64,000 bases of DNA, taken from the NCBI GenBank assembly GCA_007556525.1, contig SWJS01000007.1, positions 1 through 64,000 on the forward strand. Direction: 5' to 3'. Within the stretch, counting starts at the first letter, position 1, and every line of letters begins with the position of its first letter. Position numbers and translations under genes: made by a program. This DNA comes from Lysobacteraceae bacterium CU05-9 (GTDB taxonomy: Bacteria; Pseudomonadota; Gammaproteobacteria; Xanthomonadales; Xanthomonadaceae). The notes under the pieces were generated by a model that did not search any database, was not told the DNA's origin, and was given only the letters and a program-made list of their open reading frames with translations. Of this stretch, positions 17,554 to 26,300 are shown in pieces.

Positions 17554-18399
17554 TCAGCTTTGAATCAGTGCGTCCAGTTGATGTAATGTCTCCAGCGCCC
17601 CACCCTGCAGCGCGACATCACGCTCGCGCCGCACACCGAACTCACGCGGATTGATCCGAATCAACGGCACGCCTAACGACTCACCATGCCATCGCACCGT
17701 GGGGATGTCCGTGCCAGCGCCAAGCTCAATGATCACCGCATTCGACGAAGAGCCGCCAATTGAACGCCACCATGCATCGAACTGCATCGCTTGCTCGTCC
17801 GCGACCGTCGAGTCCCAATGCCAATCACCGAACATCAAAATATTCGGACGCGCGACAAAACCACAACTCGGACACAACGGTAGGCTATTTGTCAGCCGGC
17901 ACGCATCAACATCGACCACCGGCACGAACTCACCTGCAGGGAACACACCACTCGAACACGAGGTGCATTGCAGGCGATGAATGCTGCCGTGGAATTCCCA
18001 GATTCTAGACGGATCAAAACCCGCTTTCTCAAACTGACCATCCACGTTTGACGTCAACACGAAGGCACCACCTGGTTTCTCCGAAGCCCACTTGCGCAGA
18101 ATCTCGAACCCTTCATGCGGTACCGTCTTCCGATACAGATCCAGACGATGTCCGTAAAAGCCCCACGCCAACTCGGGATCCCGATCAAACGTCTGCGGCG
18201 ACGCGACGTCATAGAACGACATGCCCGAGGCCTGCAGTGCAGGATAAGCTCGCCAAAATCCTTCCGCCCCACGAAAGTTTGGCAACCCCGAATCAACACC
18301 AATGCCCGCACCAGCGGAAATCACGAGAGCATCGGCAGACCGAATTAGCGCTGCCGCAGTATTGAGCGAATTCTCCATCGAAATACTCATGTATTCCAT
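17554..18399 (-). CDS. Sir2-family NAD-dependent deacylase
   Basis: About 281 residues of the sirtuin fold. NAD-binding motifs: ISAGAGIGVDSGLPNFRG, then TSNVDGQF and FHGS with the catalytic His; a zinc site from CTSC and CPSC; and IELGAGTDIP near the C-terminus. Sirtuins remove acyl groups from lysine, and some bacterial relatives consume NAD during phage defence. Several ATGs are possible (18399, 18390, 18378); I use the first. It lies between HipBA and a DUF262 restriction-like protein, so a stress or defence role is possible but unproven. Confidence 0.85.
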   Translation of the reverse strand: MEYMSISMENSLNTAAALIRSADALVISAGAGIGVDSGLPNFRGAEGFWRAYPALQASGMSFYDVASPQTFDRDPELAWGFYGHRLDLYRKTVPHEGFEILRKWASEKPGGAFVLTSNVDGQFEKAGFDPSRIWEFHGSIHRLQCTSCSSGVFPAGEFVPVVDVDACRLTNSLPLCPSCGFVARPNILMFGDWHWDSTVADEQAMQFDAWWRSIGGSSSNAVIIELGAGTDIPTVRWHGESLGVPLIRINPREFGVRRERDVALQGGALETLHQLDALIQS

Positions 18400-18474
18400 A
18401 GTAATGCCAATCAACCTGCCTCAATCAGTGAGACGTCTTCATCCGATAATTGCCTTGTAGAAAAGGAGAAACAT

Positions 18475-18822
18475 ATGCTCGGATATTCGTACAGCATCAC
18501 CCGCGCACCCTCACGCGGAAAGAAGGAGGGATATCTGGTTGCCTGGTGGGAGGAGCACGCCAGCGCTCGCCATCGTTTCCACTCTATGTTCGAGGAACTG
18601 CCGTCGAGACAGAGTATTCCCGGTGGCGATTACTTGATTTATAAGTACTCGATTTTGGCGGGTGAAGCGATGCCGGTGTTGAAGAAATTTGCGAAGATCG
18701 CAGTCACCCCTCAACAGAAAGAAGAACGCAACATGCTCTGGGGCACACCGACGATTGACGAGGACTTTCGCACAATCCCACACGACGAACGCCTGGTCGT
18801 GACCGTTATCGACGAGAGCTAA
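18475..18822 (+). CDS. Conserved small protein, unknown
   Basis: A 115-residue soluble protein with no membrane segment or signal peptide; AAGGAG ideally precedes its ATG. Features: YSYSITRAPSRGKKEGYL near the start, ARHRFHSMFEELP, and a C-terminus HDERLVVTVIDES. I do not recognise it. It is transcribed divergently from the sirtuin gene with a 75-base gap that probably holds both promoters, and converges with the DUF262 gene. Confidence 0.5.
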   Translation: MLGYSYSITRAPSRGKKEGYLVAWWEEHASARHRFHSMFEELPSRQSIPGGDYLIYKYSILAGEAMPVLKKFAKIAVTPQQKEERNMLWGTPTIDEDFRTIPHDERLVVTVIDES

Positions 18823-18867
18823 TTCATTGGCAACTTTTGCAGATCGATTGCACAGTCGCTGAACGTC

Positions 18868-21465
18868 TCAGGCGAGCTTTTCGATGCGATCGCGGAACGT
18901 TCTATTTAACCGCAAGAGTGCATCGCTCATCCATCCAACATAATCATCCCAGCGACCCTCGTCGCGCGGATCGCAGTTTTCATTAGTCACGACAATGCGG
19001 GATGAGTTGCGGTCAGGCAATTCCCGCCAGTCAAGGGCCCCGCCGAAATCATTTTCGATTGCTGCACGATCGTCAAGTAAGGCACGGAAATGCTCTTTCG
19101 GTGTTGCCGAATCAATGTTGACGATTGCAGATAATCGATTATCCGACATGTTGATGGTACCCATCAGCGAGAAACCCGTGCGACCAATGCTGTAGTTTGT
19201 CCAATTTTGCGGAAGCGGTTTCTGCGGAGTCAATTCATCGGTTGTTGCGGAAAGATGTTTGGATAGCTTTTCCCAGAATCGACGCTGCAGTAACTGCGTC
19301 TCAGAATAATTTCTCACACCGCCATTGGATCCAGAGGCACTCGACGCGTTCGACTTCAATTCCAATGCGAGATACGGCAAAACCTTGCCGTAAACCAGCG
19401 AAAGCTTATGCACAAGCCAACTTTGCAACATTGGCCAATGGACACGACCCTCATTCGGCGCATCCATTGAAATTGTTATCCAACCATACCGTCCACTCGG
19501 TGCCGATTCAATTTGCCACGTGTCATCAATGAGCTGATTGACGAATGATGGATCCATCGAAATCGCATTCAGCACTTTCTGGGCAGACTTCATGAAGTAC
19601 ACGTCGACGTGAACACTATTTTCAGCGACTTTATAACGCGATTCGACGAGTATGTTTGGAACACGCGCCGGAAACCTCCGAGTCCTTCTCGGCTTTGCAT
19701 CCAATACGGGAATATCTGAATCAATCGCCTTTACTCGCTCAAAAACCTCAGTCCAGAAATCGAGTCGCTCTTGCTTGATATTGATCTCCGTGTTGACAAC
19801 GCTTTCCGGTGTAAATGGGTCCTGCGGCCCGGACCAAAGATCTTTCGCCACCTCCGAAAGTGCAACGCCACGCGACTCAATCTCCGCGGATGTCCAAACG
19901 CTCGACTTGGAAATATCCCGAGTAAGGCCAACATTGGAATCCTCGAATCGCTCACGCTTAACTTCGAATGGTTGATTTCCGACTTCCTGGTTGTATGCAG
20001 ACAACGTCAGGTTGCCTAGGCGGTGCAGCCACTCGGAATGATCCGTCTCGAAACTCTCGCCAAGCATTGTCTGCCATTGTGAAGTCAAGGTTTGCGGCAT
20101 GACGTGTTCAATTTGTGCCGCACTCAGGTCTGCCCCTTCCTTGTGCCCCGACGAACGCTCCAACCGTTCAAGGATGTGACGGGCATAGTTACTTTTGTAG
20201 ATGGGATAGCTTGCGATATCAGCTTTGAATTTCTCGTCATGAGGCCAGCCTTTCTCAAGCAGGAACTGACGCAACGATCCGACAATGTCGTCATCGGCGT
20301 CGTGCAATGCCCTGACGAAAACCCGCCCATAACTCCTTGACGATTCATTCGCAACAAAGCGACGCAACAAGAATCCGGAAAGCATCTGAATCGTTTCTGC
20401 AAGTTCGCCGTTCGTCAATTTCTGTGTATCTCGCAGTCTCATCAACGTGAGTAGTAACGGATACGTTGTTGAGGAATCCAACGCATTGAGATTAGCGATC
20501 GCTTGTGAAACGCTCTTATCACCATCGGCAGCGGCGCCGCAAATGACTTGATAACGTTGCGCATCTGCAATCAGCGACCTAACCAAAACCGATGGATCGA
20601 AATTGCTGCCTTCGAAGCGCGATTCGAATGACGTGAAAGTGGCTTTCGGTTGAATGTACTCACCATCAGCCATCATCCAGTCGCGGAAAAACTGTGAAAA
20701 ACGCTCTTCGATGAGCCGTTCATTGCCGTCAACGAAAAACTGCTCCAGCAGCGTCCACAGTTCCGCATCGAAGTCATCTTGCTCCTCGGGCTTCACGTGC
20801 ATGAAAACGAAATTTCGAATCAAGTCCGACTGACTTAATGGAACGCCGGTCGAGTTCAAACTCTTGAAAATGCTATATGCATTCTCACCTTCAAGTGTCG
20901 CGTACATGAATTCCAGACGCTGGCAAACAAGATCAAAAAGTGCGCGAAGCCTTTCGGTGTCTCCCTCCGCATAGCCTGTCACCTTGGACTCAAAATACTC
21001 GACCGCATCTGCCATTCGTCCTGACGTCGGTGACGCAGCGAGAATGATCGATTGAAAGGCCTCCGCGTCCTGCGTCTTTGGCAATAATCGGAAATGCTGA
21101 CTGCCCTTCTTACGGACATGGACCAAATAATCCATATGGATCTCTTCGGAGAGGCTCTCGTCTTCAAGAACCCTTGCGACATTCCGAATCGCTGCCAACA
21201 GCAGAGAAGTCGTCGTCAGTCGTTGCTGACCATCAATGAGATGAAATTTGGAATGCTGACCCGGCGGCGTAATTCCATCTTGCACGAACACCAAAAATCC
21301 CATGAAATGATTACCGGTCTTCGCTGACTGTTGGATCTCCATGAGGCTCGTCCACAGCCTTTCCCACTGTGGCTGATCCCAGCGGTAATTACGCTGAAAA
21401 ACCGGAATTACGTACTGGCTTGGAGCGTAAAGTACATGACCCAATGTGTTGATACTTGCCTTCAT
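18868..21465 (-). CDS. DUF262-DUF1524-DUF4268 protein, GmrSD-like
   Basis: An 865-residue three-domain protein. The DUF262 ParB-like domain has IPVFQRNYRW (residues 20-29) and DGQQRLTT (78-85), the NTP-binding signature. DUF1524 follows with the HNH-like IEHVMPQTLTSQW and HRLGNLTLSAYN. The C-terminal ~150 residues resemble DUF4268, a PD-(D/E)xK-like domain (QRRFWEKLSKHL, FGGALDWRELPD). GmrSD-type proteins cut modified phage DNA in an NTP-dependent way, so this is probably a type IV-like restriction factor with an added nuclease-like domain. It follows the WYL regulator on the same strand, 127 bases away. Confidence 0.78.
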   Translation of the reverse strand: MKASINTLGHVLYAPSQYVIPVFQRNYRWDQPQWERLWTSLMEIQQSAKTGNHFMGFLVFVQDGITPPGQHSKFHLIDGQQRLTTTSLLLAAIRNVARVLEDESLSEEIHMDYLVHVRKKGSQHFRLLPKTQDAEAFQSIILAASPTSGRMADAVEYFESKVTGYAEGDTERLRALFDLVCQRLEFMYATLEGENAYSIFKSLNSTGVPLSQSDLIRNFVFMHVKPEEQDDFDAELWTLLEQFFVDGNERLIEERFSQFFRDWMMADGEYIQPKATFTSFESRFEGSNFDPSVLVRSLIADAQRYQVICGAAADGDKSVSQAIANLNALDSSTTYPLLLTLMRLRDTQKLTNGELAETIQMLSGFLLRRFVANESSRSYGRVFVRALHDADDDIVGSLRQFLLEKGWPHDEKFKADIASYPIYKSNYARHILERLERSSGHKEGADLSAAQIEHVMPQTLTSQWQTMLGESFETDHSEWLHRLGNLTLSAYNQEVGNQPFEVKRERFEDSNVGLTRDISKSSVWTSAEIESRGVALSEVAKDLWSGPQDPFTPESVVNTEINIKQERLDFWTEVFERVKAIDSDIPVLDAKPRRTRRFPARVPNILVESRYKVAENSVHVDVYFMKSAQKVLNAISMDPSFVNQLIDDTWQIESAPSGRYGWITISMDAPNEGRVHWPMLQSWLVHKLSLVYGKVLPYLALELKSNASSASGSNGGVRNYSETQLLQRRFWEKLSKHLSATTDELTPQKPLPQNWTNYSIGRTGFSLMGTINMSDNRLSAIVNIDSATPKEHFRALLDDRAAIENDFGGALDWRELPDRNSSRIVVTNENCDPRDEGRWDDYVGWMSDALLRLNRTFRDRIEKLA

Positions 21466-21592
21466 CCGCGTAATCCAATTCGTTTCATATCATCAATTAT
21501 ATTCTTCGGGATTCTCTGAATAGGAAGCCTACCGTTCTGCGACTCGCATAAGAAACTGTTGAAGTTAGCCAAGGCAGATAGACCAAATAGAG

Positions 21593-22591
21593 CTATTTCT
21601 TAATTTTGACACGCCGCACACCCTGCACCATGTCGCCGAAGCCCGCGAGCCATTGGCGTAATACCTCACTGTCCGGCACCGTCGCAGAAACCTTGTACCA
21701 CCCTTCCTCCTCATCCAACGTCATGACCTGATCCATCGACAATGGCGTTTCGGTGAGGTGGAAGCCGTGATTTTGTTCAATCCAAAAATGCAATCGAATC
21801 ATTTCCCCGCGCGAGAAATTGAATCCTGCCGCTGCGACATACTTGTCAAAATCAAACTTGAACCCCACAGGACGCACGAACGTATCCATCGACACGAACG
21901 CCGAACGAATTCGATGCAACGCGAAATGCCGGACATCACGTGCGCGGAAACAATATGCGACCAAGTACAGATTGTTCCCCTGCTTCGCGATCCCCAACGG
22001 ACCGACTCGGCGGGACTCGACGGCATCAAAGGGCTTCTCGTAATCAATCGCCAAAACACGATCCTCATACAGCGCTTCGGAAACACGCTCGAACACATCC
22101 ACTGCAACTAAAGGCGGCAGCAACGGCTGACTGCGCGGAACAATGCGAACCTTGTCGAGCCATGCCCGCGCCTTCGACGACGAACCACCGCCGGCGGACA
22201 GCGCACCCTCGGCATGACCAAACACCGTGTCGAGTTCACGCGCTTCCTTGCTTGGCAAAAGATCCTTCAACATCGACCGCGCCAACGACAAAACCAACGC
22301 CTCCGCAGGCGTGAAATTCGGCAACGTAAACTTCACCGAATCGCGACCCCACTTGTAACGATAAGGCTTCGACGAATCATCGACCTCTAACCGGAACTCC
22401 TCCGCCAACGTCGACAACTGACGCTGCACCGAACGCAGATCACGCTCCATCCCCAGCTCAGCCAACTTAACCTGAATCTCCGACGCCGTCTGCGAACGAT
22501 GCGACAAAATCAACGACAAAATCCGCAACCCAAGCAATGTGGTTTCCGATGTGGATTTTCGCGAGTTGTCTCTAGCTGGCATCTTCTTCAT
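21593..22591 (-). CDS. WYL-domain transcriptional regulator
   Basis: A 332-residue regulator: winged-HTH N-terminus (LLGLRILSLILSHRSQTASE with LRSVQRQLSTLAEE as recognition region), WYL domain around residues 150-250 (NNLYLVAYCFRARDVRHFAL) and a WCX-like C-terminus (VSATVPDSEVLRQWLAGFGD). WYL regulators often repress defence genes. A perfect 15-bp palindrome lies 14 bases upstream of its ATG and a close copy precedes the PcfJ-like gene, so it probably controls both. Confidence 0.85.
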   Translation of the reverse strand: MKKMPARDNSRKSTSETTLLGLRILSLILSHRSQTASEIQVKLAELGMERDLRSVQRQLSTLAEEFRLEVDDSSKPYRYKWGRDSVKFTLPNFTPAEALVLSLARSMLKDLLPSKEARELDTVFGHAEGALSAGGGSSSKARAWLDKVRIVPRSQPLLPPLVAVDVFERVSEALYEDRVLAIDYEKPFDAVESRRVGPLGIAKQGNNLYLVAYCFRARDVRHFALHRIRSAFVSMDTFVRPVGFKFDFDKYVAAAGFNFSRGEMIRLHFWIEQNHGFHLTETPLSMDQVMTLDEEEGWYKVSATVPDSEVLRQWLAGFGDMVQGVRRVKIKK

Positions 22592-22604
22592 ACACCCAGT
22601 TTAA

Positions 22605-22619
22605 CGACACTTTGTGTCG
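22605..22619. promoter_or_regulatory. Operator palindrome upstream of the WYL gene
   Basis: CGACACTTTGTGTCG: a perfect 6-3-6 inverted repeat lying in the 43-base gap between the 159-residue gene and the WYL gene. It matches 13 of 15 positions of the site at 24836-24850. Its closeness to the start codon fits repression by the WYL protein. Confidence 0.7.
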
Positions 22620-22634
22620 CAACACGAGACGTTC

Positions 22635-23114
22635 TTATTCATCGCGCTGACTTTTATCTCGACGCGAAGCCGCCCGCGCGGCAAATGAGCCCAGCGGATA
22701 CCGTTTGAGAAAGTCACACACACCGGCGCACTTGCCGGCAACCAACTCCGGTTCACCGAAGTCGGCGCGAACAACATCACCGACATTGACACCGCAATCC
22801 TCACACCAAGCGTCTGCCGTTCTTTCTGCTTGTGAAATCATCATCCGCAACTCCGCCGGCGCATTCTGAACATAGAATCGCAAACCGCCGAACTTGGATT
22901 TGATCTGTCTGATGAGAATGTAATTTTCCGGTGTACGCCTACAGTTTTCGAGCTCAACATACGCCAGTAACGGCTCAAGCACAGGCAGCCAGCCATCGCC
23001 AGATGACAACCCCCACAGTGCAATCTGGCCAATATCGTTCATTCCGTTGATTTCAAAAAACCGGAATGCCGTTGGATAGCGTCGGCGCAATTCAAGTATT
23101 AGTTCAGGGGACAT
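22635..23114 (-). CDS. Conserved protein of unknown function, Zn-knuckle-like
   Basis: A 159-residue soluble protein. It has a YPTAFRF start region, DGWLPVLEPLLAYVE, then IKSKFGGLRFYVQNAP and AERTADAWCEDCG with further cysteine in GKCAGVCDF. The DGW.../KFGGLRFY/AE...CexCG order is shared by a family of small proteins seen in phages and proteobacteria without known function. It lies 14 bases after the PcfJ-like gene and before the WYL gene, all on the minus strand, and is probably co-expressed with the PcfJ-like protein. Confidence 0.6.
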   Translation of the reverse strand: MSPELILELRRRYPTAFRFFEINGMNDIGQIALWGLSSGDGWLPVLEPLLAYVELENCRRTPENYILIRQIKSKFGGLRFYVQNAPAELRMMISQAERTADAWCEDCGVNVGDVVRADFGEPELVAGKCAGVCDFLKRYPLGSFAARAASRRDKSQRDE

Positions 23115-23128
23115 TTCAACTTCTCGCC

Positions 23129-24784
23129 CTAGTCTTCAAATGTTTCAAACTTGACATCGAGACCTTCGCGCAAAAACCCAGGCAACGTCGAAATAAAATC
23201 AGCAGGAAATTCTACGCGGCTGTGGGGTTTAGGGTGGTTGTGACGATAAAATGACGCAAGCTGCTCTGCCATGGCATGCATTTCGTCGGAAGGCGCTTCA
23301 TTGCATTTTCGCTGGATTTCAGCGACCACCCAACGTCCCTCGAACTGGTCATCCGAGCATTCATGAGAAATCCGCACTGCCCCCCGCTCACCAGCCGATT
23401 CGAGAATGAAATAACGGTCAGCCCCAGCTGCGGCCGCTTCCGCGTGACTCCCCAAGCAATTCCGAAACGCGCGCCCGGCATACAACATGCCGAAAGGTGA
23501 ATCCAACGGCGTCACCCGACAGCCAGCAACGGATGTCTCGCAGGCGGGAGCAAATTCGAACTGTACGGTCTTGTACTCGGATAACATCTTCAACTCAAAC
23601 GCGTTGACGTGTTCCAACAGCCGCGACCATTTCGCGCGGCCGATGCTGTCGGGGAGGTTGTCCTGATTTTGGAGGAGCCAAAAAACCACCCGCTCAATCT
23701 CCGCCACCGTCTTCGGATGCTCCTCCGTACCAAACGTCGCCAAGTCCATCTCACGCGCACGCTTGAATACCTGGCACACGACACCTTCCATGTCAGCGCT
23801 CCATATATCCCAAAGATGCATGAACGCATCGCGTGACATCAGCGCCTTGCCACCATGCGACAACGATGCGCGCAACGCATCCACGAGCTCATCGATGCTA
23901 TACGGCACATGGTCATATGACGAAATCGTGTCGAAGGACATACGGGCGAGGCGGGCGAAATGTTTTTTGCCGATGTCCACATTCAGCGACAACCGCAGCG
24001 TTTCCGCTGACTTCCAGAACTCACCAACGCGCAACATATCCGAGCGAAGAATCAGCTCCCAAAGAACCGGAATCTCTGTGAACTCATCAAACTCGCCATC
24101 TTCGCGGTCAAGATATTGATAGACCTCCATCGGCCGGTTGCAACCAGTACGTGGCAACAGTGCCGTCGTGCGCTGAATGACATCCGGATTCAAAAACCCC
24201 TTTAATTCCATCCACGTCTGCCGCAGAGCCTTATCCCAACAACCGGCATCGATATCCGCAAAAATCGTCGGCCCACAAGCCTCTGTCAAATTCCCAATCA
24301 CCGCCTTGATGCCGTCCGCACGTTCGTACTCACGCAACCACCTCGCGTTCAATTCGCCAACCGCAAGATGCGTGAGCTTGGCGCGGAGGTCATGAATCAA
24401 ACGGATTTTCAGATATCTCCGTGCGGCACCCACCGAAAAGTGGAACGGGAACATTCTCGTCTCGTCCGTTTCCTCGAAGTCGAACTCCATCCACCACGAC
24501 TCATCCACCGTCGTCTCGCGAACGAGCTGATCGCCGTCAAAATCCCACCTCATCGCTCCAAGATATTGCAACGTCACGCCCCACTCGCGCAACCAAATAT
24601 CAATAGGCTGATCAAGCACTTCCTCGATCACATCGTCGACATTCGCGCGCACCTCAGCAGTCAGCGCCGCCTCCAGCCCCTGGTAACGCTCCGTAACCTT
24701 CCGCCCCACCCGCTTACCCCTGCCAAAACCCGCCCTCACCATCTCACTCAGCTCATCGCTGAAATACCAATGCGTCCGCAGCAT
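23129..24784 (-). CDS. PcfJ-like protein
   Basis: A 551-residue protein. The first ~380 residues are alpha-helical and unrecognised (LRTHWYFSDELSEMVRAGFG at the start). The C-terminal part has the PcfJ-type block: MLYAGRAFRNCLGSHAEAAA at about residue 432, a central strand YFILESAGERGAVR, and WVVAEIQRKCNEAPS. PcfJ-like domains occur in conjugative elements and mobile islands; the function is not known. An operator matching the WYL palindrome lies 52-66 bases upstream, and a hairpin stands in the leader. Likely head of a WYL-controlled unit with the 159-residue gene. Confidence 0.65.
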   Translation of the reverse strand: MLRTHWYFSDELSEMVRAGFGRGKRVGRKVTERYQGLEAALTAEVRANVDDVIEEVLDQPIDIWLREWGVTLQYLGAMRWDFDGDQLVRETTVDESWWMEFDFEETDETRMFPFHFSVGAARRYLKIRLIHDLRAKLTHLAVGELNARWLREYERADGIKAVIGNLTEACGPTIFADIDAGCWDKALRQTWMELKGFLNPDVIQRTTALLPRTGCNRPMEVYQYLDREDGEFDEFTEIPVLWELILRSDMLRVGEFWKSAETLRLSLNVDIGKKHFARLARMSFDTISSYDHVPYSIDELVDALRASLSHGGKALMSRDAFMHLWDIWSADMEGVVCQVFKRAREMDLATFGTEEHPKTVAEIERVVFWLLQNQDNLPDSIGRAKWSRLLEHVNAFELKMLSEYKTVQFEFAPACETSVAGCRVTPLDSPFGMLYAGRAFRNCLGSHAEAAAAGADRYFILESAGERGAVRISHECSDDQFEGRWVVAEIQRKCNEAPSDEMHAMAEQLASFYRHNHPKPHSRVEFPADFISTLPGFLREGLDVKFETFED

Positions 24785-24792
24785 TTTTCATC

Positions 24793-24828
24793 GCCCTAAG
24801 TTGCCTTCCGTTACATCCAGCTTAGGGC
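24793..24828 (-). promoter_or_regulatory. Leader hairpin of the PcfJ-like gene
   Basis: GCCCTAAG and CTTAGGGC form a perfect 8-bp inverted repeat with a 20-base loop, ending nine bases before the ATG at 24784. In the mRNA leader it could cover the ribosome site; it may also be a second protein-binding site. Confidence 0.4.
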
Positions 24829-24835
24829 CACCCTG

Positions 24836-24850
24836 CGACATCTTGTGTCG
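24836..24850. promoter_or_regulatory. Second copy of the WYL operator palindrome
   Basis: CGACATCTTGTGTCG, matching CGACACTTTGTGTCG at 22605-22619 except at two central positions. Located upstream of the PcfJ-like gene. The pair defines a small regulon with the WYL gene as the obvious regulator. Confidence 0.65.
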
Positions 24851-24975
24851 TTGCACGTTTCATGCGACGCTTGAGCCAATGCAAAATACGGCGTAGACTC
24901 AGAGTTGCGGTTCTGAATCCCACTAAAAGCGTTAAATAAATTTAGAAATCGCCCCGATGTTACTGACGGCAAGAC

Positions 24976-25026
24976 AACCCCTCTCGATGACGTGCATTTG
25001 CCATGAATTCGAAGAGGGGTTTTTTA
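24976..25026 (+). terminator. Plus-strand terminator with no plus-strand gene upstream
   Basis: AACCCCTCTCGA pairs with TCGAAGAGGGGTT (one bulge), followed by a T-run on the plus strand. Both flanking genes read leftwards, and no plus-strand coding sequence precedes it. It may end a small RNA starting around 24850-24900, where TTGAGCCAATGCAAAATACG could serve as a weak promoter. Alternatively it is the left border of the adjacent restriction locus. Confidence 0.55.
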
Positions 25027-25061
25027 GTTGAAATGCGCTTTCTAGTATGTAAAACGATGTA

Positions 25062-26300
25062 CTAAACGTTGTTTAGTTTGAAGTTGTAATCTTGAATCGT
25101 TTTAGAAAGGTTAAAGTCGAACTTGAGATTAGTGTGGTCCTTCAACTCGACGCAGTCACTCGCGTTGCCGAGCGCCTCCAGTCTAATAACGCGCTCATTT
25201 TTTTGAATTTCCATCTTAACGTGCCTGTTTCCTCGCTGCGAAATTTTCGCATGGCTAAAGGCGTCTACGTATAAAAGATTTTTCCATGAATCAAGCTCCT
25301 TAAAATGCTCGAGACTTTGCGCAGAACCAAGTGACACTACATGATGCAGTTCAAAGCCGACCGTCTTACTCGCACGGTGTTTCCGGAAATACTCCGCTTT
25401 TTGCTCCATCGATCTTTTGAGTCTAACGCTAGTTGTTGGGGCATGTGCATCATTGGCTAGGAGCAATTTTTCTTTGTCTCTATACTCAAAAAAAACAGTC
25501 TGGCCTAGCAACTCAAAGGTTTGCTGAGCCTCATTCTTCCAGTTATGAAAATCTCGCTTTTCCGTCTTGTCACCAGAAAAATTGTCTGGATTTGCAAATT
25601 CTCGGACGATTCGTATAACTGCTTGCGTTTCCGTCCTGCTAAGAAGCCTGAACGATTTTAGCAATTCGACGACTTGTGTCCGCGAACGACCGAATGCCGC
25701 CTGATCGTCGATTGCCGATGCAAAAAACATATATTCATATACAGTAATGGGCTTGCCCGAAAGCTCCTCCATTACAGTCAGCACGTCATCCACAGTATCA
25801 CCGAGCAACTTTGATATCGCGGCAGAATAAATAAATCTACGGCGAATAGGATCGGTCGCAGAAACGAATTTTGATCCAAGCTCAGTTAACTGCACAAAAG
25901 AGATCTTTCCTGCTCTTTCATTCGGACCGACTATGATGCCGCTCGCATTTAATCGGTCAATTAGACCCATCCTATTCCAATCAACAAACAAGTTCTTTCG
26001 GATACTGTCCTGTGTGCCTCGACCAGTTTTTGCTTTAACTGCACTACAAAACGCTGCGTATTTCTCTTCCCCAGGAATGTTTGTGGCTCGCTTGCTTAAG
26101 TCGGTTGTTCGGATTTGCATTCTACCGGTCGGACCAGCCGCTGAGTTAAATTCACTCAGAATGTCGTGCGTAAAGTCGACGTCAAATCGGTTGTGTTGAC
26201 TACCATGCGCCCCTCGATAATCAGGATCTGAGAGTCGATCGTGAAGGTAGATCAAGGACGCATTTCCTGCGCCAATCTTGAGTAAATCACTTAGCGACAT
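25062..26300 (-). CDS. Type IIS restriction endonuclease, MboII-like
   Basis: A 412-residue protein downstream of two methyltransferase genes and overlapping the second by 14 bases. The C-terminal part has an HNH-like pattern FELHHVVSLGSAQ, then WKNLLYVDAFSHAKI. From memory, R.MboII is about 416 residues and its partner methyltransferases about 260 and 300, matching the three genes here; the adjacent methyltransferase is very close to M1.MboII. I therefore predict cleavage near GAAGA. The assignment of this gene as nuclease rests on position, size and HNH motif rather than on direct sequence recall. Base use is visibly more AT-rich than in the flanks. Confidence 0.72.
   Translation of the reverse strand: MSLSDLLKIGAGNASLIYLHDRLSDPDYRGAHGSQHNRFDVDFTHDILSEFNSAAGPTGRMQIRTTDLSKRATNIPGEEKYAAFCSAVKAKTGRGTQDSIRKNLFVDWNRMGLIDRLNASGIIVGPNERAGKISFVQLTELGSKFVSATDPIRRRFIYSAAISKLLGDTVDDVLTVMEELSGKPITVYEYMFFASAIDDQAAFGRSRTQVVELLKSFRLLSRTETQAVIRIVREFANPDNFSGDKTEKRDFHNWKNEAQQTFELLGQTVFFEYRDKEKLLLANDAHAPTTSVRLKRSMEQKAEYFRKHRASKTVGFELHHVVSLGSAQSLEHFKELDSWKNLLYVDAFSHAKISQRGNRHVKMEIQKNERVIRLEALGNASDCVELKDHTNLKFDFNLSKTIQDYNFKLNNV

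Noticed and set aside
24368-24799. 143-residue plus-strand frame over the PcfJ-like gene
   Set aside because: Fully antisense to the better supported gene, no ribosome site and no recognisable domain.
24901-24975. tRNA or tmRNA remnant as attachment site for the R-M locus
   Set aside because: No T-arm, CCA or direct repeat at the other end of the locus could be found by eye.
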